DNA of 64,000 bases from an uncultured Kiritimatiellota bacterium (GCA_934635045.1 CAKTZA010000008.1:19189-83188); one strand, 5' to 3'; shown: positions 38,069 through 47,600, numbered from the stretch's first letter. Numbers and translations are program-made. Notes: generated by a model not told the origin, from the sequence alone.

Positions 38069-40546
38069 ATGGAAAGACATCTGATTCTTGCCGCAGCGGT
38101 TGTTGCTGCGGCATTCTCGTCCTTGGCGGAAAGGCCGTCCGTCGACAAGACGGGACTTGAAAAGACGGCATGGGTGCAGCTCAATCCGTGGTTTCCGATT
38201 GACATGGCGCCCAAATACGACCTTGGCGGACCTAACACGCCGTACCGTCCGTATCGGGGCACGAACAGCTGGCAGGAGGTCTTGCAGACGGTCGCCGCTT
38301 ACGGCATCGACGGCGTCTTGCCTGAAGTGAACATTCCTGGCGGACACCCCGTGGTCTACCGCACGCTGCTCGATCAGGCGGCATCCGTTGCGCGGCCGAT
38401 GCGCGTCGGGCTGTTTTGCGGATTCTACGGCAAGACGCCGGACGAGTCGGCGGCCGGTGCCGTGCGCGTGTTCCGTCCGTTTCGGGAAGATTTCAAAGCG
38501 AATCCGCACGTCGCACGTGCAGGGACGCGGCCGATTGTCCTCATCTACAATCCGCTTCAGTACGGGCCGGACGACTGGTCGCGCATATTCGCGGCGATGG
38601 AACGCGAATTGGGCCCGATGTGCTTTCTGATGAGCTATTCGCAGCTGACCGCTTACGTGGGGCCGGAGAAGCTGGAGGCGAAGCTGCGCGAATATCTGCC
38701 GTCCTTTGACGGCGTCAGTGCCTACAACTTCAGCATGGACGGCATTCAGGTTCAGCGCAAGGAGGTCGAGATCGTCACGCGCGTCATGCGCGACTTCCCA
38801 CACAAGCTCTTCGAGGGCGGCATCTTCTCGACCCATACGCAGCATTTCAACATGGCGGGGCTTGAGGTCCACCTTTCGCGCGACTGGCGCGAAAGCGTAA
38901 GGCTGTGGCTGGCGGCGAACCCGGATGCGGTCGAGATCACCAACCTTTTCGACCACTACGAGAACTCGCTCGTCTATCCGTGCTACGAACGGGAAGACCT
39001 GCTGCTGCGCTATCTCCAGTACGAGCTGTGCCGCTGGCGCGGCGAGACGTTCGCGGCGTATGCGACGCCTGAACTGGTCCTGTGCAACCAGACGTCCGCG
39101 CTGATCGGCTGGACGCGGCTTGACTACGAGGTTCTCGGCTTTCCGCTCGCCGCGCCGGAGAAAGAGGTGCGCGTCTCGGTGGAACTGTGCACGACAGGCG
39201 GCGACGTCCTGAAGACGCTCGGCCCCGAGAAGATGACGTTGGACGCCTTTCGCGAGGTGCAGTTTTCCGTGCCGTCCACCGAACTGAAAGACGAGCGAGG
39301 CGTGGTGCCGCGCCTAGTGTACGAATGGAAGGACGAGACGCATCGGCTGGCGCACAGCCCGATGACGCTGCTGTCGCCTTCCCTGCGTCCGAACCGTATG
39401 TACTGGGCGCGTTCGACGCGCAACGCGGCGCGTGTCGAGGGAAGCGGCAAGTGGGCGATCGACGGCATTCGCGCCGGCGGGACGCGGCAGCCGCGTCGCG
39501 GCGGGCAGGGCGTCGTGACGGCGGCTTTCAGGACGCGCGGCGACTATCTGCGGCACGGCATCCGGCGAGACGGCAGCGAGGAGCTGTTCCTGTCCAACGC
39601 CAACTGCCAGTGGCAGTCCCAGTTCGCGCTGCCGTTCATGCCGCCTGGCGAGGCACTGCACTGGTACAACCTGGAGATCCAGGATCAGGACGGACGCACG
39701 TTCACGACCTTGCCGATCTGGGAGGCGGACGGCAACCGCGCCGCCAAGGTTCCCATGCCGATTTTGTGGGAGGACGGCGCGGTCGTCCCCTGCGACATCG
39801 AGGGCGCGCGCGTGCCGTTCTTCTACTGGCCCTGCGACCGGGACGATGGACAGGTCGTGGTCGACGTCTCCGGCTACGCGCACAATGCGCGGCTTGACGG
39901 AAGCGGCTATGGCGGCGGCCATCTGGGCTGGACGGGGTACAACCACGCGCACAACGGCCCCGTCGGAATCGTCAAGGGGTGGCGCAGTCCGTTCCGCACG
40001 GATGCGGACGGGCGCGGCTATCTGCAGCTGAAGGGCGAGCATTACATTGTCGCGATGGGCGGCACGGCGATGCCGGGCGCGAGCACCTACGAGCTGTCCG
40101 TGCGGCCGCAGAGCCGGGGACGGCGCATGGGGCTCCTGTGCGGCACCTGGGGGAGCGTCGTGCTGACGCTGGCGCCGGACGGCCGACTCTGCGTGGCGCG
40201 GCGCAGCGACCAGCGGCTGTTCAAGACTGATACGGAGATCTGGTCGCAGCAGGCGATTCCGACGAATGTCTGGACGCATGTCGGCGTGACGTATGACCTT
40301 GAGAACATGCGCCTCTTTGTCGACGGCGCGCTTCAGGGCGTGGCGCGCGTCTCGCCGAACCGCTTCGACAAGTCGTGGGGCAGCGAGGACATGAACTACT
40401 GCTCGCATGAGTTCAACAACGAGCTGTTCATTGGCGCGGAGGACGACCGCCTGAAGCCAGTCAATCTCTTTGATGGCGATGTCCGCGAAATCCGGGTCTA
40501 CGGCCGGAACCTGTCGCCGACAGAGTTCCTGCTTCATGATTCGTGA
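38069..40546 (+). CDS. Secreted glycoside-hydrolase-like protein with C-terminal LamG domain
   Basis: 825 residues with a signal peptide (MERHLILAAAVVAAAFSSLAE). The N-terminal half (about 30-330) looks like a TIM-barrel hydrolase of the GH71/GH99-like kind: VLQTVAAYGIDGVLPEVN, IVLIYNPLQYGPDDWSRIF and MSYSQLTAYVG. Then a beta-sandwich linker follows (about 350-560). A LamG/concanavalin-like domain (about 585-820) has WTHVGVTYDLENMRLFVDG and GDVREIRVYGRNLSPTEF. It probably degrades or binds surface polysaccharide. The exact glycoside family is not certain. It lies 22 nt after the SUMF1 gene. Confidence 0.7.
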   Translation: MERHLILAAAVVAAAFSSLAERPSVDKTGLEKTAWVQLNPWFPIDMAPKYDLGGPNTPYRPYRGTNSWQEVLQTVAAYGIDGVLPEVNIPGGHPVVYRTLLDQAASVARPMRVGLFCGFYGKTPDESAAGAVRVFRPFREDFKANPHVARAGTRPIVLIYNPLQYGPDDWSRIFAAMERELGPMCFLMSYSQLTAYVGPEKLEAKLREYLPSFDGVSAYNFSMDGIQVQRKEVEIVTRVMRDFPHKLFEGGIFSTHTQHFNMAGLEVHLSRDWRESVRLWLAANPDAVEITNLFDHYENSLVYPCYEREDLLLRYLQYELCRWRGETFAAYATPELVLCNQTSALIGWTRLDYEVLGFPLAAPEKEVRVSVELCTTGGDVLKTLGPEKMTLDAFREVQFSVPSTELKDERGVVPRLVYEWKDETHRLAHSPMTLLSPSLRPNRMYWARSTRNAARVEGSGKWAIDGIRAGGTRQPRRGGQGVVTAAFRTRGDYLRHGIRRDGSEELFLSNANCQWQSQFALPFMPPGEALHWYNLEIQDQDGRTFTTLPIWEADGNRAAKVPMPILWEDGAVVPCDIEGARVPFFYWPCDRDDGQVVVDVSGYAHNARLDGSGYGGGHLGWTGYNHAHNGPVGIVKGWRSPFRTDADGRGYLQLKGEHYIVAMGGTAMPGASTYELSVRPQSRGRRMGLLCGTWGSVVLTLAPDGRLCVARRSDQRLFKTDTEIWSQQAIPTNVWTHVGVTYDLENMRLFVDGALQGVARVSPNRFDKSWGSEDMNYCSHEFNNELFIGAEDDRLKPVNLFDGDVREIRVYGRNLSPTEFLLHDS

Positions 40547-40611
40547 CGCAAAGAACGCGAAGGTCTTAGCGGACTTTGCATGAAAAGCCTTCGCGACCAA
40601 CGAGTGAATGG

Positions 40612-40712
40612 CTCACACGGAGTGACGGAGCCACGGAGTTCCTGTACGATATCGCGATAGGTGACGCCGACTTTGTTCGCTTTCCCTCCGTGCCTCCGAC
40701 TCTCCGTGTGAG
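40612..40712 (+). repeat. CACGGAG-type inverted repeat downstream of the LamG gene
   Basis: The 27-nt arm 40612-40638 pairs with 40686-40712 with 3 mismatches, around a 47-nt loop. A second short GCAGAGACGCAGAG-like unit follows at 40729-40750. Confidence 0.8.
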
Positions 40713-40784
40713 ACCCTGCCTCACGCAGAGACGCAGAGGCCGCAGAGGCGTCTGGCGAATCTCTGCGCCCCCTTTGGGGTTGCG

Positions 40785-40865
40785 GGGGCCTGTCCCCAGG
40801 GGTTGCGGGGGCCTGTCCCTAGGGGTTGCGGGGCCTGTCCCCAGGGGTTGCGGGGGCCTGTCCCC
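40785..40865 (+). repeat. Intergenic array of four GGGGCCTGTCCCC palindromes
   Basis: Copies start at 40785, 40808, 40830 and 40853 (spacing 23, 22, 23 bp). The second copy ends CCCT. Spacers are near-identical AGGGGTTGC sequences, so here the unit is tandemly repeated, unlike the varied spacers inside hemW. Confidence 0.9.
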
Positions 40866-40969
40866 ATGTTGGCGGGGCAAAAACGCACGGAAACAGTCTG
40901 TTTTGCCAAGCTATTTTGAGATGAGAACACGCTGCGGAAAATTCTCGGCTGTCGCGAACCGGCGAAAGC

Positions 40970-41065
40970 GTCCACGGATTTGCACGGATTGGGGTGAGGG
41001 CGTCCACGAATCTGCACGAATCTTCACCAATCTCAATTCGTGAAAATTCGCGTCAATTCGTGGAC
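40970..41065 (+). repeat. CACGAATC-type palindromic repeat region
   Basis: CCACGGATTTGCACGGATTGG (40972 onward) is followed by an inverted pair: GTCCACGAAT at 41002-41011 with ATTCGTGGAC at 41056-41065, enclosing further CACGAAT/ATTCGTG copies. From here to 41390 I see no gene, only further degenerate repeats (for example CCTGTGAATCCTGTAAATCCTG around 41107). Confidence 0.65.
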
Positions 41066-41538
41066 AAGACCAGCGACAAGATTGTTATGCGCCAAGCCAC
41101 CCAGATCCTGTGAATCCTGTAAATCCTGTCAGAAAGACTCCGTGCCACCCATTTGAGGTGAAGGTTCCCGTCTGCAGGCTTGAAAATGCCGCGAAGATGA
41201 CGGCTGCAGAATACGACGCCAAGCTTGAACCGGGATATTGTTCGGCTATCGCCGGGCGCGTCCGTCCGCTTGCGTCCGCACATGGCGACTTTCGTCGGAG
41301 GAAGGTCGTCACCGTGTTCGCCGTGATGTACAGTCGCGCGGATTCGTAGAGCAGGGCATCTCTTGGTCTCCTCTCTTGGCCTCTGGCCGTTTGCCAAAGT
41401 AAACGAAACTTAGAAATGGTAAACGAAAGTTTAGCCGGTCGCTGGTTGCAGGTGCAGCGTTGAGTTTGGCAATCCGGCGTGGTCGGCTTCGTCCGGGCGG
41501 CTCTCCCTGCCGAACGCGCGAACGCATGGGTTCTTCGC

Positions 41539-42238
41539 GCTCGGGATTCGCGACACTGCCCGGAGCGCGTCGTGGTGCGGGCCGCGCTTAGGTCGCTCAT
41601 CACGTCGGCAGTGCGACCGCCCGGCCTTAAGCCTCTCTCCGACGCGCACGGCCGCGCCGGAATTTGGCAGAATCTGCGTCAGCGCGTCGAAGGACGCGCC
41701 CTTGACGAGGGCCCTCCTGGTTTCCTCGCGGTTGCGCTCGACGTGCGGCGTCTGCCGCGAGTTGCACGGGTCGCGGAAGAATCGCATATCTCGAAGCACC
41801 TCCTCCGGTGCTTGAACGGCGTCTTCCTCCCGTCGGCGTTCCGGCAGGCCCTCGAGCACGTGTCGAAGTGCTCGCAGACCGCGTTCGTGCGCCCGTAGCC
41901 CCTGCTGCTCCAGAGCGTGCGGTTCCTCACCTCGTTCGCGACGGAGGAGACCGCGCGTCCGAACGTTTTCGCCATCTGGGCGAAGGTCAGTCGGCACTCG
42001 AGCCTGTGGGCTATGCCTTTCCTCGTGTCTATGGTCATGTGCTTTGCCATGACTTCGTTCCTTTCCCTTCTTGACTGGCCGCGCACGGACGGGACACCCG
42101 TCCCGGCGCATGGCCCTGGCGCGCATTGTCTCATGAGGCGGCGCGGCGGAGGGCGGGAGGCCGGCCCGGCGACGTGATGAGCGACCTAAGCGCGGTCGGC
42201 ACGGCGGCGCGTCCCGGTCAGTGTCGCGAATCCCGAGC
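41539..42238 (-). mobile_element. Internally deleted IS30-type element with long inverted repeats
   Basis: A 69-bp arm (41539-41607) is repeated in inverse orientation at 42170-42238 with 8 mismatches, including perfect 20- and 26-bp ends. Between them the minus strand encodes an IS30-like helix-turn-helix and, after a frameshift, the IS30 C-terminus. The middle DDE core is missing. Outside the arms, GTAAACG-containing sequences recur at 41399, 41420 and 42309. It is non-autonomous and MITE-like. Confidence 0.65.
41610..42050 (-). pseudogene. IS30 transposase remnant (HTH plus C-terminal scrap)
   Basis: Minus strand, beginning near MAKHMTIDTRKGIAHRLECR and continuing FAQMAKTFGRAVSSVANEVRN, the N-terminal HTH of IS30 transposases. 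A Cys-bearing spacer (CEHFDTCSRACRN ... RRRCFEIC) follows. A frame change then leads to PHVERNREETRRALVKG and ASFDALTQ, the region after the catalytic Glu in IS30 proteins. The catalytic Asp residues are absent, so it is inactive. Confidence 0.65.
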
Positions 42239-42488
42239 GGCGAGAGCGCGCACGCGCGGAGTCGACGCGTTCGACGAGGCGGACTCCCGCCCGAAGACGC
42301 TTTGACAAAGTAAACGCAAGTCCCTCCCCGGGGAGGGTAGGAGAGGTGGAGAATCCCTGCCTCCGTCAATTTCCTGTCCAACCTCTACATTTATTTGACC
42401 AACCAAACAAAATCTAAAATTGCTTTTACTCTGGCAAAGCACCCTCTCTTGGCCTCTTGGTCTCCCGTTGCCAGCGGCGCGGACTTTT

Positions 42489-42497
42489 TGGTAAAAT
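42489..42497 (+). promoter_or_regulatory. Extended -10 promoter of the large surface protein
   Basis: A T-run followed by TGGTAAAAT, hexamer at 42492-42497. It leads to a leader of about 42 nt with two Shine-Dalgarno-like boxes, GGAGGA and GAGGAG. Confidence 0.65.
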
Positions 42498-42544
42498 ACG
42501 CGGCATTTCACGGAGGAATGCCCCCTAACATGAGGAGCCGGATC

Positions 42545-45500
42545 ATGCAGGCAGATCGTGCCTTCTTTCATTCGCTGGCCGCAGTCGCGGCGGCGGCTTT
42601 CGCCTTTTCCCTCCATGCCGCGCCGTCGGGGAAGACGTTCACGACGGTGGATCATCCCGGTGCGTATCCGACGCCGCAGAACGTGGCGGCCGCGCTGTCG
42701 GACGACGGAAGGCGCATCGTGCTCCAGTGGGACGGCGTGCGCTGGCCCGTCGACGGCTACCCCGGGGTGATCGACGGGCGGGACGTGCCGACCAACTTCT
42801 ACTATGCCGTCGACTGTCGCACCCGCGCGAGCGGCGCGGACGAATGGGACTCGTGGTGGAACTGCAGCAGCCTGAGCCGGTTTGCCTCGAACTACGGCGT
42901 CCCGGGCCCGTTCCTTGACCGCGTGACGTTGACGCGCAACGCCGGCCCCGGAACGAACTACCAGTTCCGCGTGAGGTGCCAGTGCAATGCCGTCTGGCGC
43001 GGAGAGGGCCAGTATCCCACGCCGAATGAAGACCCCGACCCGACGCAGGACGCCTATTTCAGCGACTGGTCCGAGACCGTGCAGGCCTACCGCACGCTCG
43101 ACGCGCTCGCTCTTTCGCTGGTCGAGGACGCCGCCCCCACGCCGCAGGGCGGCAAGGCGACGGTCGAGGTCGCCTACACCTACACCTCGTCGCGCGCGGA
43201 CGATGGCGAGGAGCCGCTGTTCTTCACCTTCGAGGCCATCGAAATCCCGGACGACGGCTGGCATCCCGAAGCCCCGGCGGAAGGGCAGAAGCCCTATGTG
43301 CGGCGGGACGGCACGCCGCTTGCGGTGAAGACGCTGCACGTGCGGCCGCCGGACGCTGCGCAGGCCGTCGACCCGACGAACTTCACCCTCACGGCCTCCA
43401 GCGCGGCGGGAGAGACGAGAAGGATCAGCTGGAGCGCCTGGCGCGACCTCGAAAACTACTACCACACGAACGTGACGATCCGGGTGCAGGGTTGGGCGAA
43501 GCCCGAGGCGGCGGGCGCCGCGCCGCGCCGCGTCCTGGACGAGGCGATCGGGAATGTCGGCCTCGACACGCGGCTGCCGCCGCAGAACGTGGTCGCCTCG
43601 ACGAACGACACGAACGCCGTCACGGTCGTGTGGGACGCGGTGCCGGATGCGACGGGCTACGAGGTGACGGTGGAGAGCTGGGGCGTTGCGGCCAGCCACG
43701 CGGAGCGGACGGTGACAACGAACGAGGCGTGCCTTGTGGACAGGGAACTGCCGCTGCCCGGCCTCGGACGCTACACGGTGCGGGCGGTCTATCCGAACGG
43801 CTTGAAGGGCGCGGCGTCCGCAGCGGCCGTCGGCTGGCGGGCGCTGGACAAGGCGGAGGTGACGGGCCTGGCGACGCGCCGGCCGTGGGACGGCACGGTG
43901 GACATCGACCTGGCCTTCCGGACGGTGCGCGGCAAGTATGCGCAGGCGGTGGACGGTGCGTCCGCCTTGCCGGAGAAGACCGTGACGGTCGCGGTGACGA
44001 CGGCGGACGGGGCGGCGTTTGCCGTCCAGTCGCTCGTCCGCGAGAGGCTTGACGCTTCCGCCGGGATCATCCGTCGCGAGCCGGTCACGAACGGTTCGTT
44101 CACGCTCGGCGCGAACGACCGCATCGTGTGGGACGCGAGGAGTGATGCGCCGCGCATGCGCGAGCCGGGCGCCGTCCTGAAGGTCACGCTCGCGGGCGAC
44201 GCATACGGCGGGCCGATTGTGATCGAGCGGACCTTCGATCTCGACACGCGCACGGGGCTCATCGACCTGCCGTTCGGCGCGGAGAACATCCGGATCCCGT
44301 GGTCCACGCGCTGGGCGAAGCCGGAGGTGAAAGAGGGTGGCCTTGGCTTTGGCGAGAACGACGCCTGGTGGAAGCAGACGGCGGTGCTGACGGACGTCAC
44401 GGACAGCGCGAACCACGTGGAAATCCTGAGAACCGAGGCGAAGCTCGGCGAGGGCACGGTTTGCACGTGGACGCCGAAGAACTGGGGCGTGAACACGCTG
44501 ACGCTGACGCTCTCGCCGGTCTCCGGCAGCAACGAGAGGACGGAGTACGCGGCCGTCTTCAGGATGCCCGACTTCGCGTTCAAGGTGAGGGCGGCGAATG
44601 AAGACGGCGTGACGCTCTGGTGGAGAGCGGTCGATGGCGCGGCGACCTACGAGATCCGCCGCCGCTTGGCCGGGGCGTCCGGCGATTTCGAGACGGTCAC
44701 GAACGTGACGAACGCGACGACGTGGACGGACAGCTCCGTCGACACGATCGTCGGCTCCTTCGAGTACGTGGTCGTGCCGAAGACGGCGAGCGGCGGCGGG
44801 TCGCTGCCCGTCCTCTCGCCTGTGACCGGCACGCGCGGCGCGGCGCAGACGCCGCAGAACGTCGTCGCCTCGACGAACGACACGAACGCCGTCACGGTCG
44901 TGTGGGACGCGGTGCCGAAGGCGTCGGGCTACGAGGTGAAGGTCGAGAGCTGGGACGTCGCGATCAACCGGACGGAACAGACGGTGACCGTGGACGAGGC
45001 GTGCTTCGTCGATACGGAGCTGCCGCAGCCCGGCCTCGGCCGCTACACGGTGACGGCGGTCTATCCGAACGGCGTGAAGGGCGAGCCGTCCGCGCCGGCC
45101 GTCGGCCATGCGGCGCTCGACACGATGAAGATCCTCGGCGCGTCGACGCGCTGGCCGTGGAACGGCACGGTCGATCTCGACGTCGAGTACAAGACGGTGC
45201 GGCCGCGCTTCCGCGAACTCTTCGGTCTGGACAACCTGCCGTACCCGACCAACGTCACCCTCGCCGCGACGACGGCGGACGGGGCGTCCATCGCCGTGCG
45301 GACGCTCGTGAAGGAGTCCCCGCTCGACACGGGCACCTACACGGTCAACCGCGCGGAGGTGCCGAACGGCGCGCAGGACCCGGGCGGCACGATGATCTTC
45401 CGCGGCTCGGGCAGGACGCGGCTCGTGTGGGACGCCGAAGCGGATGCGCCCGACAGGGCGGCGCCGGGCGCGACGCTGACGCTCACGGTCTCGGACGACC

Positions 45501-47584
45501 GCTGCCGGACGACGGACAGCTGCCGCATCGACCTCGACACGACGAAGCCGAGGGCGATCCCGCTCGCGGAGGAGGTCGCGGAGATCTCGCTCCCGTGGGC
45601 CGCGCGCTGGGCGGACGAGACCTCGGCGTCCCTCAACATGCAGGACGGTTCGGACGTGAAGGTCGTCGCGATCACGCGGTACAACGCGGTGACGAACGTG
45701 GTCAACACGTTGACGATGCTGGCCGACGAGGGCGGCATGCTCACCAATCGGATCGACGATGGCGTCACCGTCCTGGAATGCACGATCTCGAACCGGGCGA
45801 CGGGGGCGCAGACGACCTACACGCGCCAGTTCATCCGCGCGCCGGTGATTCCCGCCACGGCGGTGCGCAGGCCGGGGGAGAACGCGATCGACGTCATGTG
45901 GACGGTGGTGGACGGCTGCACCTACTACCAGGTCGTCCGCCGCACGGTGGACCGCGACGGGACGCGCGGCGCATGGGGGAACCGGATGGGGGTCTCGCCC
46001 TCAGGCACCGAAGGCAGCTACCCCGACATCGGCGTCGACGCCCTGACGCTCTACGAGTTCGCCGTGTGCCCGAAGTATGCCGACCCGTCCGACTACGGCT
46101 ACGTCACGGCCGAGCCGGTCGTGCCGTCCGCGCCCGTCTCGGTGCTGGGCGCGCGCCTCGACCTTTATAACCTCTCGGTGGGCGATCCGTGGGACTGCAC
46201 GGTCGGCGTCGACTTCGCATACGCCTCGTGCCGCCTCCTTAGCGACCCGACGGATCTCGCGCACGTCAGCCTGAAGGACCTGACGGGCGGCACGAACGTC
46301 TCTGCGCGGACGCTCGCCCTCGACGGCGCGTCCGTCTCGAACGGCGCGTTCACGCTCGACCTCGACCCGGCGCAGGGCGCGGTCTCGACGGGGCGGCTCG
46401 CCTGGCATGCGACGGCGGACCTGCCGAACGCCTACCTCACGAACGTCGTCCTCGAAATCAAGATGCAGCCGTCGGGGACGACGGCGGTGACGGCGCCGTT
46501 CACGCTGGACACGCGGGGGACGCGTGCGACGTTCGACGCGCTGGGGCCGTGGCTCGACGGCGGCGCGACCGCCGTCACGGAGACCGTCGCCGCGGCCTAC
46601 GGCGCGCTCCCGGCGGCGACGCGCGCGGGCTACAGGCTTGCCGGCTGGACGCTCGGCGTGACGAACGGCGCGCCGCAGGCGCGCGAAGGCGAGGCGCCCC
46701 TCCGCCTCGGGCCGCACACGCTCTACGCGCGGTGGGAGACGGACTGGGGCGGCGAGACCGCGTTCGCCTACGAGGCGATCGACGCGACGACGGCGCGGAT
46801 CACGAGCCTGAAGGGGGCGGCGCCGGCGAACGGACGCTTCGGCCTGCCCGACCGGGTGGACGGCTACCTCGTCACGGAGATCGGCGCGCGGGCGTTCGCC
46901 TATTCGCCGGCTGCGTTCGGCGCGGTCTCGTTCCCGGTCTTCTGCACGAATGTCGCGGATTATGCGTTCGGGAGCGCAAGGGGCGTGATGGCGCTGACGT
47001 TTGTGACGCCGCGCCGCGCGGATCGTCCGTCCGAGACGGCGACGCTGTCGCTTGGCGAGGGCGCGTTCACGGGCACGGGCGTGACGGCGGTGACGATTCC
47101 GGCGTTCGTCGATTTCATCGGCGCGGGCGCGTTCGGCAACTGCCAGTCGCTTGCCGAGGTGACGGTGCTGGGGACGCCGACGACGGGCGGCAGCGATGTC
47201 TTCCGCCGGGCGGCCCTCGCGACGGCTGACAAGAAGCTGACGCTGCGGGCCGATACGGCGTGGATCGCGGCGAACGGCTTTGACGCGAAGGGCAACATCA
47301 CGCCGACGGAGCTTGCGCCGACCGTCCAGTCCGTGCGCGTGACGGGGCTTTCGGGCGCGGCGAAGGCGTGGACGCTGAAGCTTGAAGTGAAGCTGGCGGA
47401 CGGCGACTGGCGCGCGTTCGACGCGACGGCGGTGCGCGTCGATTTCGCCGAAACGCTGGACGGCACGCCGACGCGGCTCGTGCCGACGGCGGCGGACAAG
47501 TCGGACGAGGGCGTCGTGACGGTCACGGTCGAGCTGCCGTCCGACAGCCCGTCCGGCTTCTTCCGTGTGATCGTTGGCGAGTGA
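42545..47584 (+). CDS. Very large secreted multidomain surface protein
   Basis: 1,679 residues from ATG 42545, chosen because GAGGAG lies 7 nt upstream; in-frame ATGs at 42518 and 42530 are alternatives. Signal peptide MQADRAFFHSLAAVAAAAFAFSLHA. Fibronectin-III-like modules are duplicated: PQNVVASTNDTNAVTVVWDA appears in two modules (about residues 345-500 and 775-900), each followed by similar beta domains. Further on are a Listeria-Bacteroides (Flg_new) motif with TRAGYRLAGWTLG (about 1358-1378) and BspA-type leucine-rich repeats (TEIGARAFAYSP, LGEGAFTGTGVTAVTIP). Probably an adhesin or surface structure protein. No transmembrane or sorting signal is obvious at the C-terminus. Confidence 0.78.
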   Translation: MQADRAFFHSLAAVAAAAFAFSLHAAPSGKTFTTVDHPGAYPTPQNVAAALSDDGRRIVLQWDGVRWPVDGYPGVIDGRDVPTNFYYAVDCRTRASGADEWDSWWNCSSLSRFASNYGVPGPFLDRVTLTRNAGPGTNYQFRVRCQCNAVWRGEGQYPTPNEDPDPTQDAYFSDWSETVQAYRTLDALALSLVEDAAPTPQGGKATVEVAYTYTSSRADDGEEPLFFTFEAIEIPDDGWHPEAPAEGQKPYVRRDGTPLAVKTLHVRPPDAAQAVDPTNFTLTASSAAGETRRISWSAWRDLENYYHTNVTIRVQGWAKPEAAGAAPRRVLDEAIGNVGLDTRLPPQNVVASTNDTNAVTVVWDAVPDATGYEVTVESWGVAASHAERTVTTNEACLVDRELPLPGLGRYTVRAVYPNGLKGAASAAAVGWRALDKAEVTGLATRRPWDGTVDIDLAFRTVRGKYAQAVDGASALPEKTVTVAVTTADGAAFAVQSLVRERLDASAGIIRREPVTNGSFTLGANDRIVWDARSDAPRMREPGAVLKVTLAGDAYGGPIVIERTFDLDTRTGLIDLPFGAENIRIPWSTRWAKPEVKEGGLGFGENDAWWKQTAVLTDVTDSANHVEILRTEAKLGEGTVCTWTPKNWGVNTLTLTLSPVSGSNERTEYAAVFRMPDFAFKVRAANEDGVTLWWRAVDGAATYEIRRRLAGASGDFETVTNVTNATTWTDSSVDTIVGSFEYVVVPKTASGGGSLPVLSPVTGTRGAAQTPQNVVASTNDTNAVTVVWDAVPKASGYEVKVESWDVAINRTEQTVTVDEACFVDTELPQPGLGRYTVTAVYPNGVKGEPSAPAVGHAALDTMKILGASTRWPWNGTVDLDVEYKTVRPRFRELFGLDNLPYPTNVTLAATTADGASIAVRTLVKESPLDTGTYTVNRAEVPNGAQDPGGTMIFRGSGRTRLVWDAEADAPDRAAPGATLTLTVSDDRCRTTDSCRIDLDTTKPRAIPLAEEVAEISLPWAARWADETSASLNMQDGSDVKVVAITRYNAVTNVVNTLTMLADEGGMLTNRIDDGVTVLECTISNRATGAQTTYTRQFIRAPVIPATAVRRPGENAIDVMWTVVDGCTYYQVVRRTVDRDGTRGAWGNRMGVSPSGTEGSYPDIGVDALTLYEFAVCPKYADPSDYGYVTAEPVVPSAPVSVLGARLDLYNLSVGDPWDCTVGVDFAYASCRLLSDPTDLAHVSLKDLTGGTNVSARTLALDGASVSNGAFTLDLDPAQGAVSTGRLAWHATADLPNAYLTNVVLEIKMQPSGTTAVTAPFTLDTRGTRATFDALGPWLDGGATAVTETVAAAYGALPAATRAGYRLAGWTLGVTNGAPQAREGEAPLRLGPHTLYARWETDWGGETAFAYEAIDATTARITSLKGAAPANGRFGLPDRVDGYLVTEIGARAFAYSPAAFGAVSFPVFCTNVADYAFGSARGVMALTFVTPRRADRPSETATLSLGEGAFTGTGVTAVTIPAFVDFIGAGAFGNCQSLAEVTVLGTPTTGGSDVFRRAALATADKKLTLRADTAWIAANGFDAKGNITPTELAPTVQSVRVTGLSGAAKAWTLKLEVKLADGDWRAFDATAVRVDFAETLDGTPTRLVPTAADKSDEGVVTVTVELPSDSPSGFFRVIVGE
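43578..43640 (+). repeat. Internal module repeat, copy 1
   Basis: The stretch encoding VVASTNDTNAVTVVWDAVP recurs nearly base for base about 1.29 kb downstream (44866-44928), marking a module duplication within the surface-protein gene. Confidence 0.75.
44866..44928 (+). repeat. Internal module repeat, copy 2
   Basis: Near-identical to 43578-43640 at DNA level, while the rest of each module has diverged considerably. Confidence 0.75.
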
Positions 47585-47600
47585 AGAGGATGTGCGCATC

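Noticed and set aside
40785..40865. CRISPR-like array of regularly spaced 13-bp repeats
   Set aside because: Repeats are only 13 bp and spacers about 9-10 bp and near-identical; no cas genes are present in the window. The repeats also occur inside genes.
41110..41349. 79-codon ORF in the repeat-rich gap
   Set aside because: Its start lies in an AATCCTGT repeat and the rest shows no domain or ribosome site.
42179..42330. Start of a second copy of a coding gene near the IS30 arms
   Set aside because: Frames there are explained by the inverted-repeat arm and contain no domain sequence.
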